Below, piece after piece: positions 16,336-23,569 of a stretch of DNA of 29,410 bases. A program made the position numbers and the translations under genes. Within the stretch, counting starts at the first letter, position 1; the number at the start of each line of letters is the position of its first letter. Location: assembly GCA_964577825.1 (NCBI GenBank), contig CAZOBJ010000031.1:1-29410 (forward strand), written 5' to 3'. The notes below the pieces were generated by a model, which saw nothing but the letters and a program-made list of their open reading frames with translations, ran no database searches and was not told the DNA's origin. The DNA is from CAZOBJ01 sp964577825 (GTDB taxonomy: Bacteria > Planctomycetota > SZUA-567 > JAFGNG01).

Positions 16336-18022
16336 GGCCTTCCTTCTGGTCCTGGTCCTGGTCTCGGTCCTGATCCTGGTCCTTCCGGGTCTCGGACGCA
16401 GAGGCGGACTCGCCGTCCGGGGTCTGCGCGCCGCCGATCGCGTCGGCCACCTCGGCCACGGCCCGTTCGAGGGTGTCCCACTCCTCGTCGGAGATCTCCT
16501 CGCCGCGGCCGGCCTTCTCAAGCGTGTCGCCGTGGCGCTGGGGCACGCGTTCGCGGACCTCGGCCTCGAATCGGGCCACCTGGTCCACGGGCACCCGGTC
16601 GATGAGGTTGCGGTCCACCGCCAAGAGCAGCAGCACCTGGTCGGCCGCGGGCAGGGGCTGGAGGCGCTGTTGCTTGAGGAGCTCGCGCACGCGGCGGCCG
16701 CGCTCGATCTTGTTGCGGGTCTCCTGCTCGACCGTGGCGCCGAACCGAGTGAAGATCTCGAGCTCCGAAAACTGCGCGTAAGCGAGGCGCAGCTGCGAGG
16801 CGAGCGTCCGAATGGCCGGCAGCTGGGTCTTGCCGCCCACGCGCGAGACGCTCTTGCCCGCATGGATCGCGGGCTTGATGCCTTTGTGAAACAGGTCCGC
16901 GTCCAGGAAGATCTGCCCATCCGTGATCGAGATGAGGTTCGTGGGAATGTAGGCGGAGATGTTCTGCGCCTGGGTCTCCACGATGGGAAGCGCCGTCAGG
17001 CTGCCGCCGCCGTGGTCGTCGTTGTAATGGGTGGCGCGTTCGAGCAGCCGGCTGTGGATGAAAAAGATGTCCCCAGGATACGCCTCGCGCCCCGGCGGCC
17101 GGCGCAAGAGAAGCGAAATCTCCCGATACGCGCGCGCGTGGCGGGTAAGGTCGTCGTAGATGACGAGCGCATCCTGGCCCTGGGCCATGAAGTACTCGGC
17201 CATGGTCGTGGCCGCGTAGGGGGCCAGATACAGAAGGCCCGGCGCGTCCTCTGCGTCCGCGCTCACGATGATCGTGCGCCGCAGCATCCCCGCGCGGCGC
17301 AGGCTCTCGGCCACCCGCTTGACCGAGGCCTGCTTCTGCCCGATGGCCGCGTACACGCACACCACGTCGGCGCGCCGCTGGCTGAGGATCGTGTCCACGG
17401 CGATGGCCGTCTTGCCCGTGGCCCGGTCGCCGACCACAAGCTCGCGCTGGCCCCGGCCGATGGGGATGAGCGCGTCGATGGCCTTGATGCCGGTAAGAAG
17501 CTGCTCCTCCACGGGCGCGCGATCCAGCAGCGCCGGGGCCTCCTGGTCCACCGGGTCGAGCCTCTCGGGCTTGAGGCCCCCCTCGCCGTCGAGCGGACGG
17601 CCCAGCGCGTCGACCACGCGGCCGAGCAGCGCCTCGCCCACAGGCACGGACGCCACCCGACCGGTCAGGCGCACCGAGTCCCCGGCGCTCAGGCGCTCGT
17701 CCTCGCCCAGGAGCACGCACCCGATCACGTCCGGATCCAGGTTGAACACGAGCCCGTACACGTCTCCGGGGAACCGCAAGAGCTCGTTGAAACGCGCCTC
17801 GGGCAGGCCGGTCACCGTGGCTACCCCATCGGCCACGTGCCGGATGTGGCCTATGTGCGCCACCGCGCCGGGCACGCGGTCTTCGGCGAGCGCCTCGCGC
17901 AGCCGGCCCAGCCACGCGCGCACGTCATCGGTGAGCTGCGGCTCGACGTCCAGCAGCTCTGCGTCCTGCGGGCGACTCGAGCTCTTGCGCTCCTGGGCAT
18001 CTTGCGTTTGCTTTGCGTTCAT
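16292..18022 (-). CDS. atpA: N-ATPase alpha subunit with Asp-Gln-rich tail
   Basis: The 576-aa alpha subunit, the non-catalytic nucleotide-binding partner of beta. Visible are the beta-barrel N-domain, LGRVVDALGRPLDG, Walker A GDRATGKT near 197-204, VYAAIGQKQASV, VIYDDLTRHARAYRE and the C-terminal FTRFGATVE. It is longer than a standard F-type alpha (~510 aa). The excess is an acidic C-terminal tail with alternating Asp-Gln (~540-576) encoded by a CAGGAC hexanucleotide repeat, followed by the region overlapping atpG. The N-terminus also starts with a Gln/Ser-rich charged stretch. The ATG overlaps the b-subunit stop (ATGA). It assembles with beta into the F1 head on the cytoplasmic side. Confidence 0.95.
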   Translation of the reverse strand: MNAKQTQDAQERKSSSRPQDAELLDVEPQLTDDVRAWLGRLREALAEDRVPGAVAHIGHIRHVADGVATVTGLPEARFNELLRFPGDVYGLVFNLDPDVIGCVLLGEDERLSAGDSVRLTGRVASVPVGEALLGRVVDALGRPLDGEGGLKPERLDPVDQEAPALLDRAPVEEQLLTGIKAIDALIPIGRGQRELVVGDRATGKTAIAVDTILSQRRADVVCVYAAIGQKQASVKRVAESLRRAGMLRRTIIVSADAEDAPGLLYLAPYAATTMAEYFMAQGQDALVIYDDLTRHARAYREISLLLRRPPGREAYPGDIFFIHSRLLERATHYNDDHGGGSLTALPIVETQAQNISAYIPTNLISITDGQIFLDADLFHKGIKPAIHAGKSVSRVGGKTQLPAIRTLASQLRLAYAQFSELEIFTRFGATVEQETRNKIERGRRVRELLKQQRLQPLPAADQVLLLLAVDRNLIDRVPVDQVARFEAEVRERVPQRHGDTLEKAGRGEEISDEEWDTLERAVAEVADAIGGAQTPDGESASASETRKDQDQDRDQDQDQKEGHGPDPAAREADSDD

Positions 18023-18825
18023 GCGGACTCGGACTCCTGCGACTCCTTTGCCTGCGCCTCGTCGGATTGCGAGGCGGCCCCCTGTTGGCCACTCGTCTCG
18101 GCGCGCAGGGCCTTGTCGATCCGCGCGCGCCAGTGCGCCTCGACCTGTACCGGGCCCATGCCGATGGCCACCCCGGCCACAAGGTCCGGGTCGACATCCG
18201 CCTGTACGCGCAGGCCCTCCAGGTCCAGGGCCTTGGCGACGCGCTCGCGCACGCGGTCCTGCTGCGCGTCCGAGAGCTCGGCCGCCGCGCGCACGCGCAC
18301 GGTCTTGTCCTCGTCGGACAGGGCCTGGCGCGCGCTCTTTCGTTCCTGGTCGGAGAGCCCGTCCAGGAGCTCGTCCGCGCGGTCCAGGGCCCGGTCGTTG
18401 ACCGTATCCGCGGCGTCGGCGAGCACGGAGCGGCTCAGCCGCACCACGGTCTGCGCGACCTCCTCGCGCAGGTTCTCCAGGGCCTCGTCGCGCTCCTGCT
18501 CCAGAACCCGGCGAAACCGCTCCAGCCGCTCGCGGGCCTCTTGCTCGACCTGTTTGAGGCGCTCCTCGCGCTCCTGGTCGGCCTGCTCGCGGGCCTTGCG
18601 CAGGATCTCGTCTCGATCTTTCTCCAGCTTGTCCGCACGCTGGCGGGCCTCTTCGCGGGCTTGTTCGGCCTCGGCGCGCTCGCGCTCGGCCGCGCGGCGG
18701 TCGCGCTCCTGGGCCTCGCGCCGCTCGCGCATGATCCGCCCTACCGGCCGGTACAGCAGGTAGTACAGAATCACCACGAAGACGATGAAGTTGATGAGCT
18801 GGCCGAGATAGCTCCAGATGTCCAT
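18019..18825 (-). CDS. atpF: N-ATPase b subunit with long delta-like C-terminal extension
   Basis: A 268-aa peripheral stalk protein. A single N-terminal membrane helix (LINFIVFVVILYYLLYRPVG) is followed by a long Arg/Glu-rich coiled coil (~30-125). A further ~100 residues follow, including LRVQADVDPDLVAGVAIGMG, which resembles the C-terminal delta-subunit segment of F-type ATPases (strand-turn-strand with a G-x-x-x-x-G end). Ordinary b subunits are ~156 aa. N-ATPase operons lack atpH, and the extended b is known to cover delta's role. The acidic Ser/Glu/Gln tail is similar in character to the tail of alpha. GGGAG lies six bases before the ATG; the gene starts 16 bp after atpE. Confidence 0.93.
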   Translation of the reverse strand: MDIWSYLGQLINFIVFVVILYYLLYRPVGRIMRERREAQERDRRAAERERAEAEQAREEARQRADKLEKDRDEILRKAREQADQEREERLKQVEQEARERLERFRRVLEQERDEALENLREEVAQTVVRLSRSVLADAADTVNDRALDRADELLDGLSDQERKSARQALSDEDKTVRVRAAAELSDAQQDRVRERVAKALDLEGLRVQADVDPDLVAGVAIGMGPVQVEAHWRARIDKALRAETSGQQGAASQSDEAQAKESQESESA

Positions 18826-18841
18826 GGCGTGCTCCCGCGGC

Positions 18842-19114
18842 CTATGGCGTGGACCCGGCTGCCTGCGCCTGTTCGAAGAGCGGCCCCACCTTGAACAGGA
18901 GCAGCATGGACACGAGCAGGCAGTAGATGGCCGTGGACTCGATCATGGCCAGGCAGACGAAAAGCGTCCGGGTAATCGACCCGGCAATGTCCGGCTGACG
19001 GGCCATGGCGTCGAGGGCCGCGGCCGCCGCGCGCCCCTCGCCCAGGGCCGGGCCGATGGCCCCGATGGCCACGGTCAGCCCCGCCACGACAATGGCGATC
19101 ATCTCCAAGCTCAT
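18842..19114 (-). CDS. atpE: N-ATPase c subunit (rotor ring)
   Basis: A 90-aa hairpin proteolipid of two membrane helices joined by the polar loop ARQPD (38-42). Helix 1 carries IGPALGEG with E26, helix 2 carries AMIESTAIY with E59, S60, T61 and Y64. The spacing E26-E59 and E59-Y64 equals that of Q32-E65 and E65-Y70 in the Na+-binding c subunit of Ilyobacter, so E26 takes the place of the Gln ligand. Such sites have been interpreted as Na+ sites in N-ATPases, although an N-type ring from Burkholderia pseudomallei was reported to be proton specific. The ATG overlaps the a-subunit stop (ATGA), with GGAGGAG upstream. Confidence 0.95.
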   Translation of the reverse strand: MSLEMIAIVVAGLTVAIGAIGPALGEGRAAAAALDAMARQPDIAGSITRTLFVCLAMIESTAIYCLLVSMLLLFKVGPLFEQAQAAGSTP

Positions 19115-19821
19115 GCGCTCTCCTCCTTCTTCTGTCCTCGTTGTTCGACCATCTTGATCGCGCCCCCGATGTACACGATCGACAGGGCGGCGAAGATATA
19201 GGCTTGGATCGTCCCGGTGATCAGGCCCAGGAACATGAGCGGCACGGGCAGGAAGAACGGGACGATCGCCAGCAGCACGCCGATCAGGATCTCGGCGCTG
19301 AGGATGTTCCCGAATAGGCGCACCGCCAGGGCCACGGTGCGGCTGACCTCGCTCATGACGTTGAAGGGCAGCATAATCCACACGGGCTGCAGGTAGGTCT
19401 TCAGATAATTCAGGGTGCCGGTCAGTAGCACCCCGTACACCGGCACCGCGAGAAAGACCACGGTCGCGAGCGCCGCCGTGGTGTTGATGTCCGCGGTGGG
19501 CGGCATCACGTTGGGCCCGGCGAACGGGGAGACTTGCGAGGAGAGGTTCGACACGAAGATGAACAGAAACAGCGACCCCACCAGGGGCACAAAGGGCTCG
19601 GGCGGCCGATCCACGATCGCGCGCACCTCCTGGCGCAGCCAGTCGAGCAGGCCTTCGGCGACCTGCTGTGCGCGGCCGGGTTTGTCACGGCGCAGATGCA
19701 GGCGGACCCACAGCGCGAAGAGCACGATCGCGCCCATCACCACCCAGGTGACCACCACGACCTGATTGATGATCACCGGCCCCAGCCGGAACAGCTCGAT
19801 CGGCGCCATGGGGTTGTCCAT
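19111..19821 (-). CDS. atpB: N-ATPase a subunit
   Basis: The 236-aa stator membrane subunit that forms the ion half-channels against the c ring. Five or six membrane helices are visible. The essential stator arginine is R168 in AVRLFGNILSAE, and the last helices carry GLITGTIQAYIFAALSIVYIG, the typical a-subunit ending. A short helix PLVGSLFLFIFVSNLSSQVS precedes the conserved NTTAALATVVF region. The ATG at 19821 has GGAGG eight bases upstream and begins 3 bp after atpR. A second in-frame ATG at residue 5 is less well placed. The C-terminus is Lys/Glu-rich and encodes the RBS of atpE. Confidence 0.95.
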   Translation of the reverse strand: MDNPMAPIELFRLGPVIINQVVVVTWVVMGAIVLFALWVRLHLRRDKPGRAQQVAEGLLDWLRQEVRAIVDRPPEPFVPLVGSLFLFIFVSNLSSQVSPFAGPNVMPPTADINTTAALATVVFLAVPVYGVLLTGTLNYLKTYLQPVWIMLPFNVMSEVSRTVALAVRLFGNILSAEILIGVLLAIVPFFLPVPLMFLGLITGTIQAYIFAALSIVYIGGAIKMVEQRGQKKEESA

Positions 19822-19824
19822 GGG

Positions 19825-20127
19825 TCAGTCCTCCGGCTGGGCGGCCTCGGCGCGCGCAACATGCACGAGCACCGTGCGCACAATCAAGAAGCCGAGCGTA
19901 TACCCGACGAGCCCGGCCCAGCCCGCCTGCACCGCGGCCAACAGGCCCGCGGCGAAGAGCGCCATGCGCACGAGCAGGAGCGCGCCGAACCGTCCCCATC
20001 CGGCCCGTCCCTGCAAAAGCGCGGGAAGCGACCTGCGAAGCAATGCCAGGTACGCCCATCCAACGGCCGCGCCGAGGCCCGCGGCGACGAGTGCGATCAG
20101 GATGATGGTCACGGTGTCGGTCGGCAT
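19825..20127 (-). CDS. atpR: N-ATPase accessory membrane subunit AtpR
   Basis: A 100-aa membrane protein with about three hydrophobic helices (TIILIALVAAGLGAAVGWAY; LLLVRMALFAAGLLAAVQAG; LVGYTLGFLIVRTVLVHVA). Two helices contain an embedded arginine. Length, topology and position between atpQ and atpB match AtpR, a hallmark of N-ATPase operons and absent from ordinary F-type operons. It is thought to assist assembly of the rotor ring or ion handling; its precise function is not settled. GGGAG overlapping the atpQ stop codon (TAGGGAG) serves as RBS, so the two are coupled. Confidence 0.9.
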   Translation of the reverse strand: MPTDTVTIILIALVAAGLGAAVGWAYLALLRRSLPALLQGRAGWGRFGALLLVRMALFAAGLLAAVQAGWAGLVGYTLGFLIVRTVLVHVARAEAAQPED

Positions 20128-20136
20128 GCGTTCTCC

Positions 20137-20433
20137 CTATCGTTCCCGGGTGATCATGCGCCAGGCGTTCAGGCACCCCATGGCCAGCCCGAACACGATC
20201 AGGCCCAGGGTGAGGCGGTACCCGGTGCCGTACCGCTCGTCGAGCCATAGGCCGACGAGCGCGCCCACCACCGTGGGCACCACCACGCTCCAACCCACCA
20301 CGCCGATGAGCCCCAGGTAGCGCCAGAACGATCCGTGGCCCTGGGCGCGGCCCCTCTCGATGCGCGCACGCTCGCGGCGCACGGAGGACTCGAACTCGTC
20401 CTCGAGCTCTTCATCTCTGTCGTGCGCGCACAT
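20137..20433 (-). CDS. atpQ: N-ATPase accessory membrane subunit AtpQ (AtpZ/AtpI-like)
   Basis: A 98-aa protein with a charged N-terminus (DRDEELEDEFESSVRRERAR) and two membrane helices (WRYLGLIGVVGWSVVVPTVV and GYRLTLGLIVFGLAMGCLNA), the second preceded by ALVGLWLDERYG, typical of the AtpZ/AtpI-like family. The slot between epsilon and AtpR matches AtpQ of N-ATPase operons. It is likely an assembly or ion-supply factor. The ATG at 20433 overlaps the end of atpC by 23 bp, with GGAG seven bases upstream. Confidence 0.9.
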   Translation of the reverse strand: MCAHDRDEELEDEFESSVRRERARIERGRAQGHGSFWRYLGLIGVVGWSVVVPTVVGALVGLWLDERYGTGYRLTLGLIVFGLAMGCLNAWRMITRER

Positions 20434-20851
20434 CCTCGTACTCCATGAGCCTTCGCCACGCGGCCAGCTGCATCTGGTACAGGCTGCGCACCGATCGGTA
20501 CGAGCGCGCCGCCTGGAACGTACGCCGGCCGCTGATCTCCTTTTCCAGGTCCGCCATGTTCTCCGAGAGCACGAGCTCGCGCGCGGCCACCTCCACGCCC
20601 TCGGGACTCACGCGCAGCACGCCGCGGCGGACCGCGGCGTAGCGTTCGCGCTCGGTCTCCTGTTCCAGGACGCGATAGACAAGGATCCCGGGCACGAGCG
20701 CGGTGAGCATCCCCTCATGGCCGGGCAATACCCCGAAGCGGCCGCTCGCGTCCTCGGCCTGCACGTACGTGGCCTCGGTGTCGAGCACCAGGGTGGTGGG
20801 GTCGGTCAGGCGCAGCCGCATGGTGCGCCCGGCGGTCGCGTGCGCGGTCAC
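20411..20851 (-). CDS. atpC: N-ATPase epsilon subunit
   Basis: The epsilon subunit of F1, 146 aa from the GTG at 20851. A beta-sandwich (LRLTDPTTLVLDTEATYVQA; GRFGVLPGHEGMLTALVPGI) is followed by a two-helix C-terminal part. The GRFGVLPGHEGML segment is the epsilon hallmark. I chose the GTG because it overlaps the atpD stop (GTGA) and has GAGGGG seven bases upstream. An ATG ten codons later has no RBS but would match the usual epsilon N-terminus. The subunit links gamma to the c ring and often inhibits ATP hydrolysis. Confidence 0.9.
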   Translation of the reverse strand: MTAHATAGRTMRLRLTDPTTLVLDTEATYVQAEDASGRFGVLPGHEGMLTALVPGILVYRVLEQETERERYAAVRRGVLRVSPEGVEVAARELVLSENMADLEKEISGRRTFQAARSYRSVRSLYQMQLAAWRRLMEYEDVRARQR

Positions 20852-22254
20852 TCGAGCGCCCCTCGCATGTAGAAGTCGCCCTCCGGCCGGTCGTCGTGGC
20901 GCCCCTCCAGGATGGCGCGGCACCCGGCCAGGGTGTCCTCCAGAGACACGGTCGCGCCTTTCTTGCCGGTAAAGTGCTCGGTCGTGTGGAAGGGCTGGGT
21001 CAAAAACCGGGTCAGCCGACGCGCGCGCTCCACGGTGCGCCGGTCCTGTTCGCTCAGCTCCTCGATGCCCAGCATACTGATAATGTCCTTGAGGTCCTCG
21101 TACTGCCCGATGACCGCGCGCACCTGTTCGGCGACCTCCATGTGCTCGTCGCCCACGATGGCAGGGTCCAGCATCTTGGAGTTCGAGCCGAGCGGGTCCA
21201 CGGCCGGGTACAGGCCCTGCGCGGCCATGTCGCGGCTGAGCACGATGCTCGCGTCCAGGTGCATGAACACGTGCGCCACCGCGGGGTCCGTGAGGTCATC
21301 GGCCGGCACGTACACCGCCTGCACCGAGGTGATGGTGCCCCGGTCCGTAGACCCGATACGCTCCTCGAGCTGGCCGAGGTCCGAGGCGAGCGTGGGCTGA
21401 TACCCCACGCGCGAGGGCATCCGGCCCAACAGGCCCGAGACCTCCATGCCCGCCTGCACGAACCGGTACACGTTGTCCATGTACAGCATCACGCTGCGCT
21501 GGTGTTCGTCGCGGAAGTACTCGGCCACGGTCAGGGCGGTCTGGCTCACGCGGAACCGCGCGCCCGGCGGCTCGTTCATCTGGCCGAACACCAGCACGGA
21601 ACTGTCCAGCACGCCGCTTTCCTTCATCTGGGACCAAAGCTCCAGGCCCTCGCGCGTGCGCTCGCCCACCCCGGCGAACACACTGATTCCGCGATGGTGG
21701 GTCAAGGTGTTGTGGATGAGCTCCATGATGAGCACGGTCTTGCCCACGCCCGCGCCGCCGAACATGCCCGCCTTGCCGCCCACGCTCAAGGGGGCGAGCA
21801 GGTCGATCACCTTGATGCCGGTCTCGAACACCTCCTCGGCCGCGCCCTGCGAGCGGTAGCTGGGCGGGGCGCGGTGGATGGGCCGGTGCGAGAGCTCCCC
21901 CTCCACCCGGTCCACGTCCAGGGGCCGACCGAGCACGTTGAACATGTGCCCCAGAAGCTGTTCGCCCACGGGCATGTGCACCGACGCCCCGGTGCGTCGT
22001 ACCGCCATGCCCCGCTGCATGCCCGCGGTGAACGCAAGGGCGAGGGTGCGCACGGTCCGGCCGTCGAGGTGCTGCTGGACCTCCAGGGTCACGGTGCGCC
22101 CTTTGCCCGGGTCCACCTCCAACGCCTCGAACAGAGACGGCAGCGACTCCTCGAACCGCACGTCGACCACCGATCCGCGCACGCTGGTGATGGTCCCGCC
22201 GCGCGTCTCGGCTGCGGTCTCTTGGCTGCGCGCATCTGCGCCCCGCTCGTCCAT
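20848..22254 (-). CDS. atpD: N-ATPase beta subunit
   Basis: The 468-aa catalytic subunit of the F1 head. Motifs include TGIKVIDLLAPLSVGGKAG, Walker A GGAGVGKT near 166-173, the catalytic glutamate in GVGERTREG, VMLYMDNVYRF, GRMPSRVGYQPTL and TSVQAVYVPADDLTDPA. The Gln-Asn-rich wording VMLYMDNVYRF (usual F-type: VLLFIDNIFRF) is typical of the alternative N-type group. I chose the ATG at 22254 because AGGAG is nine bases upstream; the GTG two codons earlier is only three bases from it. That AGGAG is fused to the stop of the preceding membrane-protein gene (TAGGAG), linking the two translationally. Confidence 0.95.
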   Translation of the reverse strand: MDERGADARSQETAAETRGGTITSVRGSVVDVRFEESLPSLFEALEVDPGKGRTVTLEVQQHLDGRTVRTLALAFTAGMQRGMAVRRTGASVHMPVGEQLLGHMFNVLGRPLDVDRVEGELSHRPIHRAPPSYRSQGAAEEVFETGIKVIDLLAPLSVGGKAGMFGGAGVGKTVLIMELIHNTLTHHRGISVFAGVGERTREGLELWSQMKESGVLDSSVLVFGQMNEPPGARFRVSQTALTVAEYFRDEHQRSVMLYMDNVYRFVQAGMEVSGLLGRMPSRVGYQPTLASDLGQLEERIGSTDRGTITSVQAVYVPADDLTDPAVAHVFMHLDASIVLSRDMAAQGLYPAVDPLGSNSKMLDPAIVGDEHMEVAEQVRAVIGQYEDLKDIISMLGIEELSEQDRRTVERARRLTRFLTQPFHTTEHFTGKKGATVSLEDTLAGCRAILEGRHDDRPEGDFYMRGALE

Positions 22255-22266
22255 GGGCACGGGCTC

Positions 22267-22764
22267 CTAGGCTTGGCCGCTCTGTTCGGGCCGGTCCCGC
22301 TGCGCGGGGGCCGGGCCCGCGGACTTCTCTTCGGCTGCGGTCGTCACGGCCGGGGGCTCGCCTCCCGGGCGGCACAAGAGAAGCAACACCCCGGCCGCGA
22401 GCGCAGGCCCCGCGTCCCACAACCACCACCGGGCCGGCACATCACTCTGCAGGCCCACGATCACGCACACGCCGCCCAGGACCAGGAACATGACCGCGGC
22501 GAAGTCCACCAGGCCCTTGTGGCGTTCAGGGTCGCGCGCGCAGGCGACGAGCACCCCGCCGATCCACAGGGTGAGGACCAGGCCCACCCGTGCAATATAC
22601 ACGAACAGGGGCCCGTCCGGCCATAGGGTTTGTACGGTCTGTGCGCCCACGAACCAGCCGCAGACGGTGCGCAGCCACGCCTCCGGGAACAGGACCGCCG
22701 GTCCCGCCAGACAGGCGAGCACTCCGGTCACCCACAGTACCGCCCGTAAGAGGCCCTGTCGCAT
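22267..22764 (-). CDS. Four-helix membrane protein leading the N-ATPase operon
   Basis: I do not recognise a named family. The 165-aa protein has four hydrophobic helices: LRAVLWVTGVLACLAGPAVL, FVYIARVGLVLTLWIGGVLV, VDFAAVMFLVLGGVCVIVGL and a last one around WDAGPALAAGVLLLL. A polar tail follows, with Thr/Ala/Glu/Pro and several Gln. Loops carry CARDPERHKG and PEAWLRTVCGWF. I chose the ATG at 22764, with GGAGGAG five bases upstream; the in-frame extension to 22971 has no support. The stop TAG is part of the atpD RBS, leaving a 12-bp gap, so it is almost certainly the first cistron of the N-ATPase message. It could aid ring assembly or insertion of Fo, or be an independent passenger. Confidence 0.75.
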   Translation of the reverse strand: MRQGLLRAVLWVTGVLACLAGPAVLFPEAWLRTVCGWFVGAQTVQTLWPDGPLFVYIARVGLVLTLWIGGVLVACARDPERHKGLVDFAAVMFLVLGGVCVIVGLQSDVPARWWLWDAGPALAAGVLLLLCRPGGEPPAVTTAAEEKSAGPAPAQRDRPEQSGQA

Positions 22765-23072
22765 GGCTTCTCCTCCCGTACCAAGACTCGCGCTTCCCTT
22801 CGGTATGCTGCGCGCCGCGCTTGCGGCGCCTGCGCCAGAACGCGCACACCTGCGCGCCGTGCACACGGCATTCCATGGCCCTTGCGAACCCGGGGCAACG
22901 CGCCGGACAGGGCATAGCGCGGCCGCACAGTCGCCTCCCCAGTGGCCCTCTGGAACGGGAATTGACGGCATACACGAAGGAAGCCTATTCGTACCGGCTT
23001 AGGGCCCAGGAGCGGAGGAAGGCTTCTCGCGCGGGGGTGCGCATGCAATTGTGTGGAATGGAGGAGCGCGAC
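22765..23072. other. Divergent intergenic region upstream of N-ATPase operon
   Basis: 308 bp between the N-ATPase leader gene (minus) and the small PilZ-like gene (plus). It holds a 7-bp-stem hairpin GCGCCGC-GCTT-GCGGCGC (22812-22829), 48 bases upstream of the leader ATG and so probably in its 5' leader, and a possible plus-strand sigma70 promoter. On the minus strand I saw only a weak TTGCCC-N17-TGGAAT pair. No gene of its own is credible here. Confidence 0.6.
22962..22991 (+). promoter_or_regulatory. Possible sigma70 promoter for small PilZ-like gene
   Basis: TTGACG (22962-22967) and TATTCG (22986-22991) are separated by 18 bases. The -35 matches five of six and the -10 three of six consensus bases. 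The leader would be ~75 nt to the ATG at 23073. Weak to moderate support. Confidence 0.33.
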
Positions 23073-23411
23073 ATGGCCAAGCAGGACGAACAGGAACGGC
23101 GGCACGACTTCGACGTGCTGGAAATCTACGAACGCGACACGGGCCAGCGGCTGGGGCACCTGGCCGACCTCACCGAGGACACGCTCACCATGGCCCGGCA
23201 CGAGCCGCTGGAGACCGGGCGCGTGTACGCGCTGCGCATCGCCTGGGACCTGGACGACGGATGGACCGAGAACATCGAGGTGAACGCCGACGCCCTGACC
23301 TGCCGCTCGTCCATCCACCCGGGCATGTACGACGTGGAGTTCCGCCTCCAGGACCCGAGCGCGGAGGCCCGGCTGCAAATCGAACGCCTGATCGAGGCCA
23401 GCCGGTCGTAG
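23073..23411 (+). CDS. Small PilZ-like protein with degenerate c-di-GMP motifs
   Basis: A 112-aa soluble acidic protein with a PilZ-type beta-barrel pattern. ERRHDFDVLEIYERDTGQRL is followed by GHLADLTEDTLTM, then LETGRVYALRIAWDL and a C-terminal helix (ARLQIERLIEA). The first motif keeps RR, but the second motif, normally D/N-x-S-x-x-G, reads DLTEDT without the glycine. Nucleotide binding is therefore doubtful. It may be a c-di-GMP-independent adaptor. The ATG at 23073 is preceded by GGAGGAG with six-base spacing, which decides the start; a long in-frame upstream extension is rejected. Divergent from the N-ATPase operon and followed by a perfect palindrome. The PilZ assignment comes from overall pattern only. 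Confidence 0.6.
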   Translation: MAKQDEQERRHDFDVLEIYERDTGQRLGHLADLTEDTLTMARHEPLETGRVYALRIAWDLDDGWTENIEVNADALTCRSSIHPGMYDVEFRLQDPSAEARLQIERLIEASRS

Positions 23412-23421
23412 GCGCGCGCCC

Positions 23422-23439
23422 CGTCTCAGGCCTGAGACG
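23422..23439. repeat. Perfect 18-bp palindrome after the PilZ-like gene
   Basis: CGTCTCAGG-CCTGAGACG is a perfect inverted repeat with no spacer, starting 11 bases after the stop of the small PilZ-like gene and ~130 bases before the TrkA-C gene. As RNA it could fold into a six-pair hairpin, but no T-run follows. As DNA it looks like a site for a dimeric regulator of the downstream pair of genes. Either reading is inference. Confidence 0.5.
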
Positions 23440-23569
23440 AGGGAGGTGCAGATCTGCGAAGTCGACCCCTGGGCGCTGCAACCGGCTGGGGCGCAAGGGA
23501 TTGGGCTGGACGGTCCGGGAGTGAGCTGCCGGGCTCGGTTGTCGAGCATCGGCGAGAGACGAGCGCGTC

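Noticed and set aside
16334..18763. Plus-strand open frame of 809 aa
   Set aside because: Exact antisense shadow of atpA and atpF.
22822..22837. Sigma54 promoter for the N-ATPase operon (TGGCGC-N5-CCGCA, minus strand)
   Set aside because: GG and GC are in register but TT of the -12 element is absent and the region is nearly pure G+C, so chance is likely.
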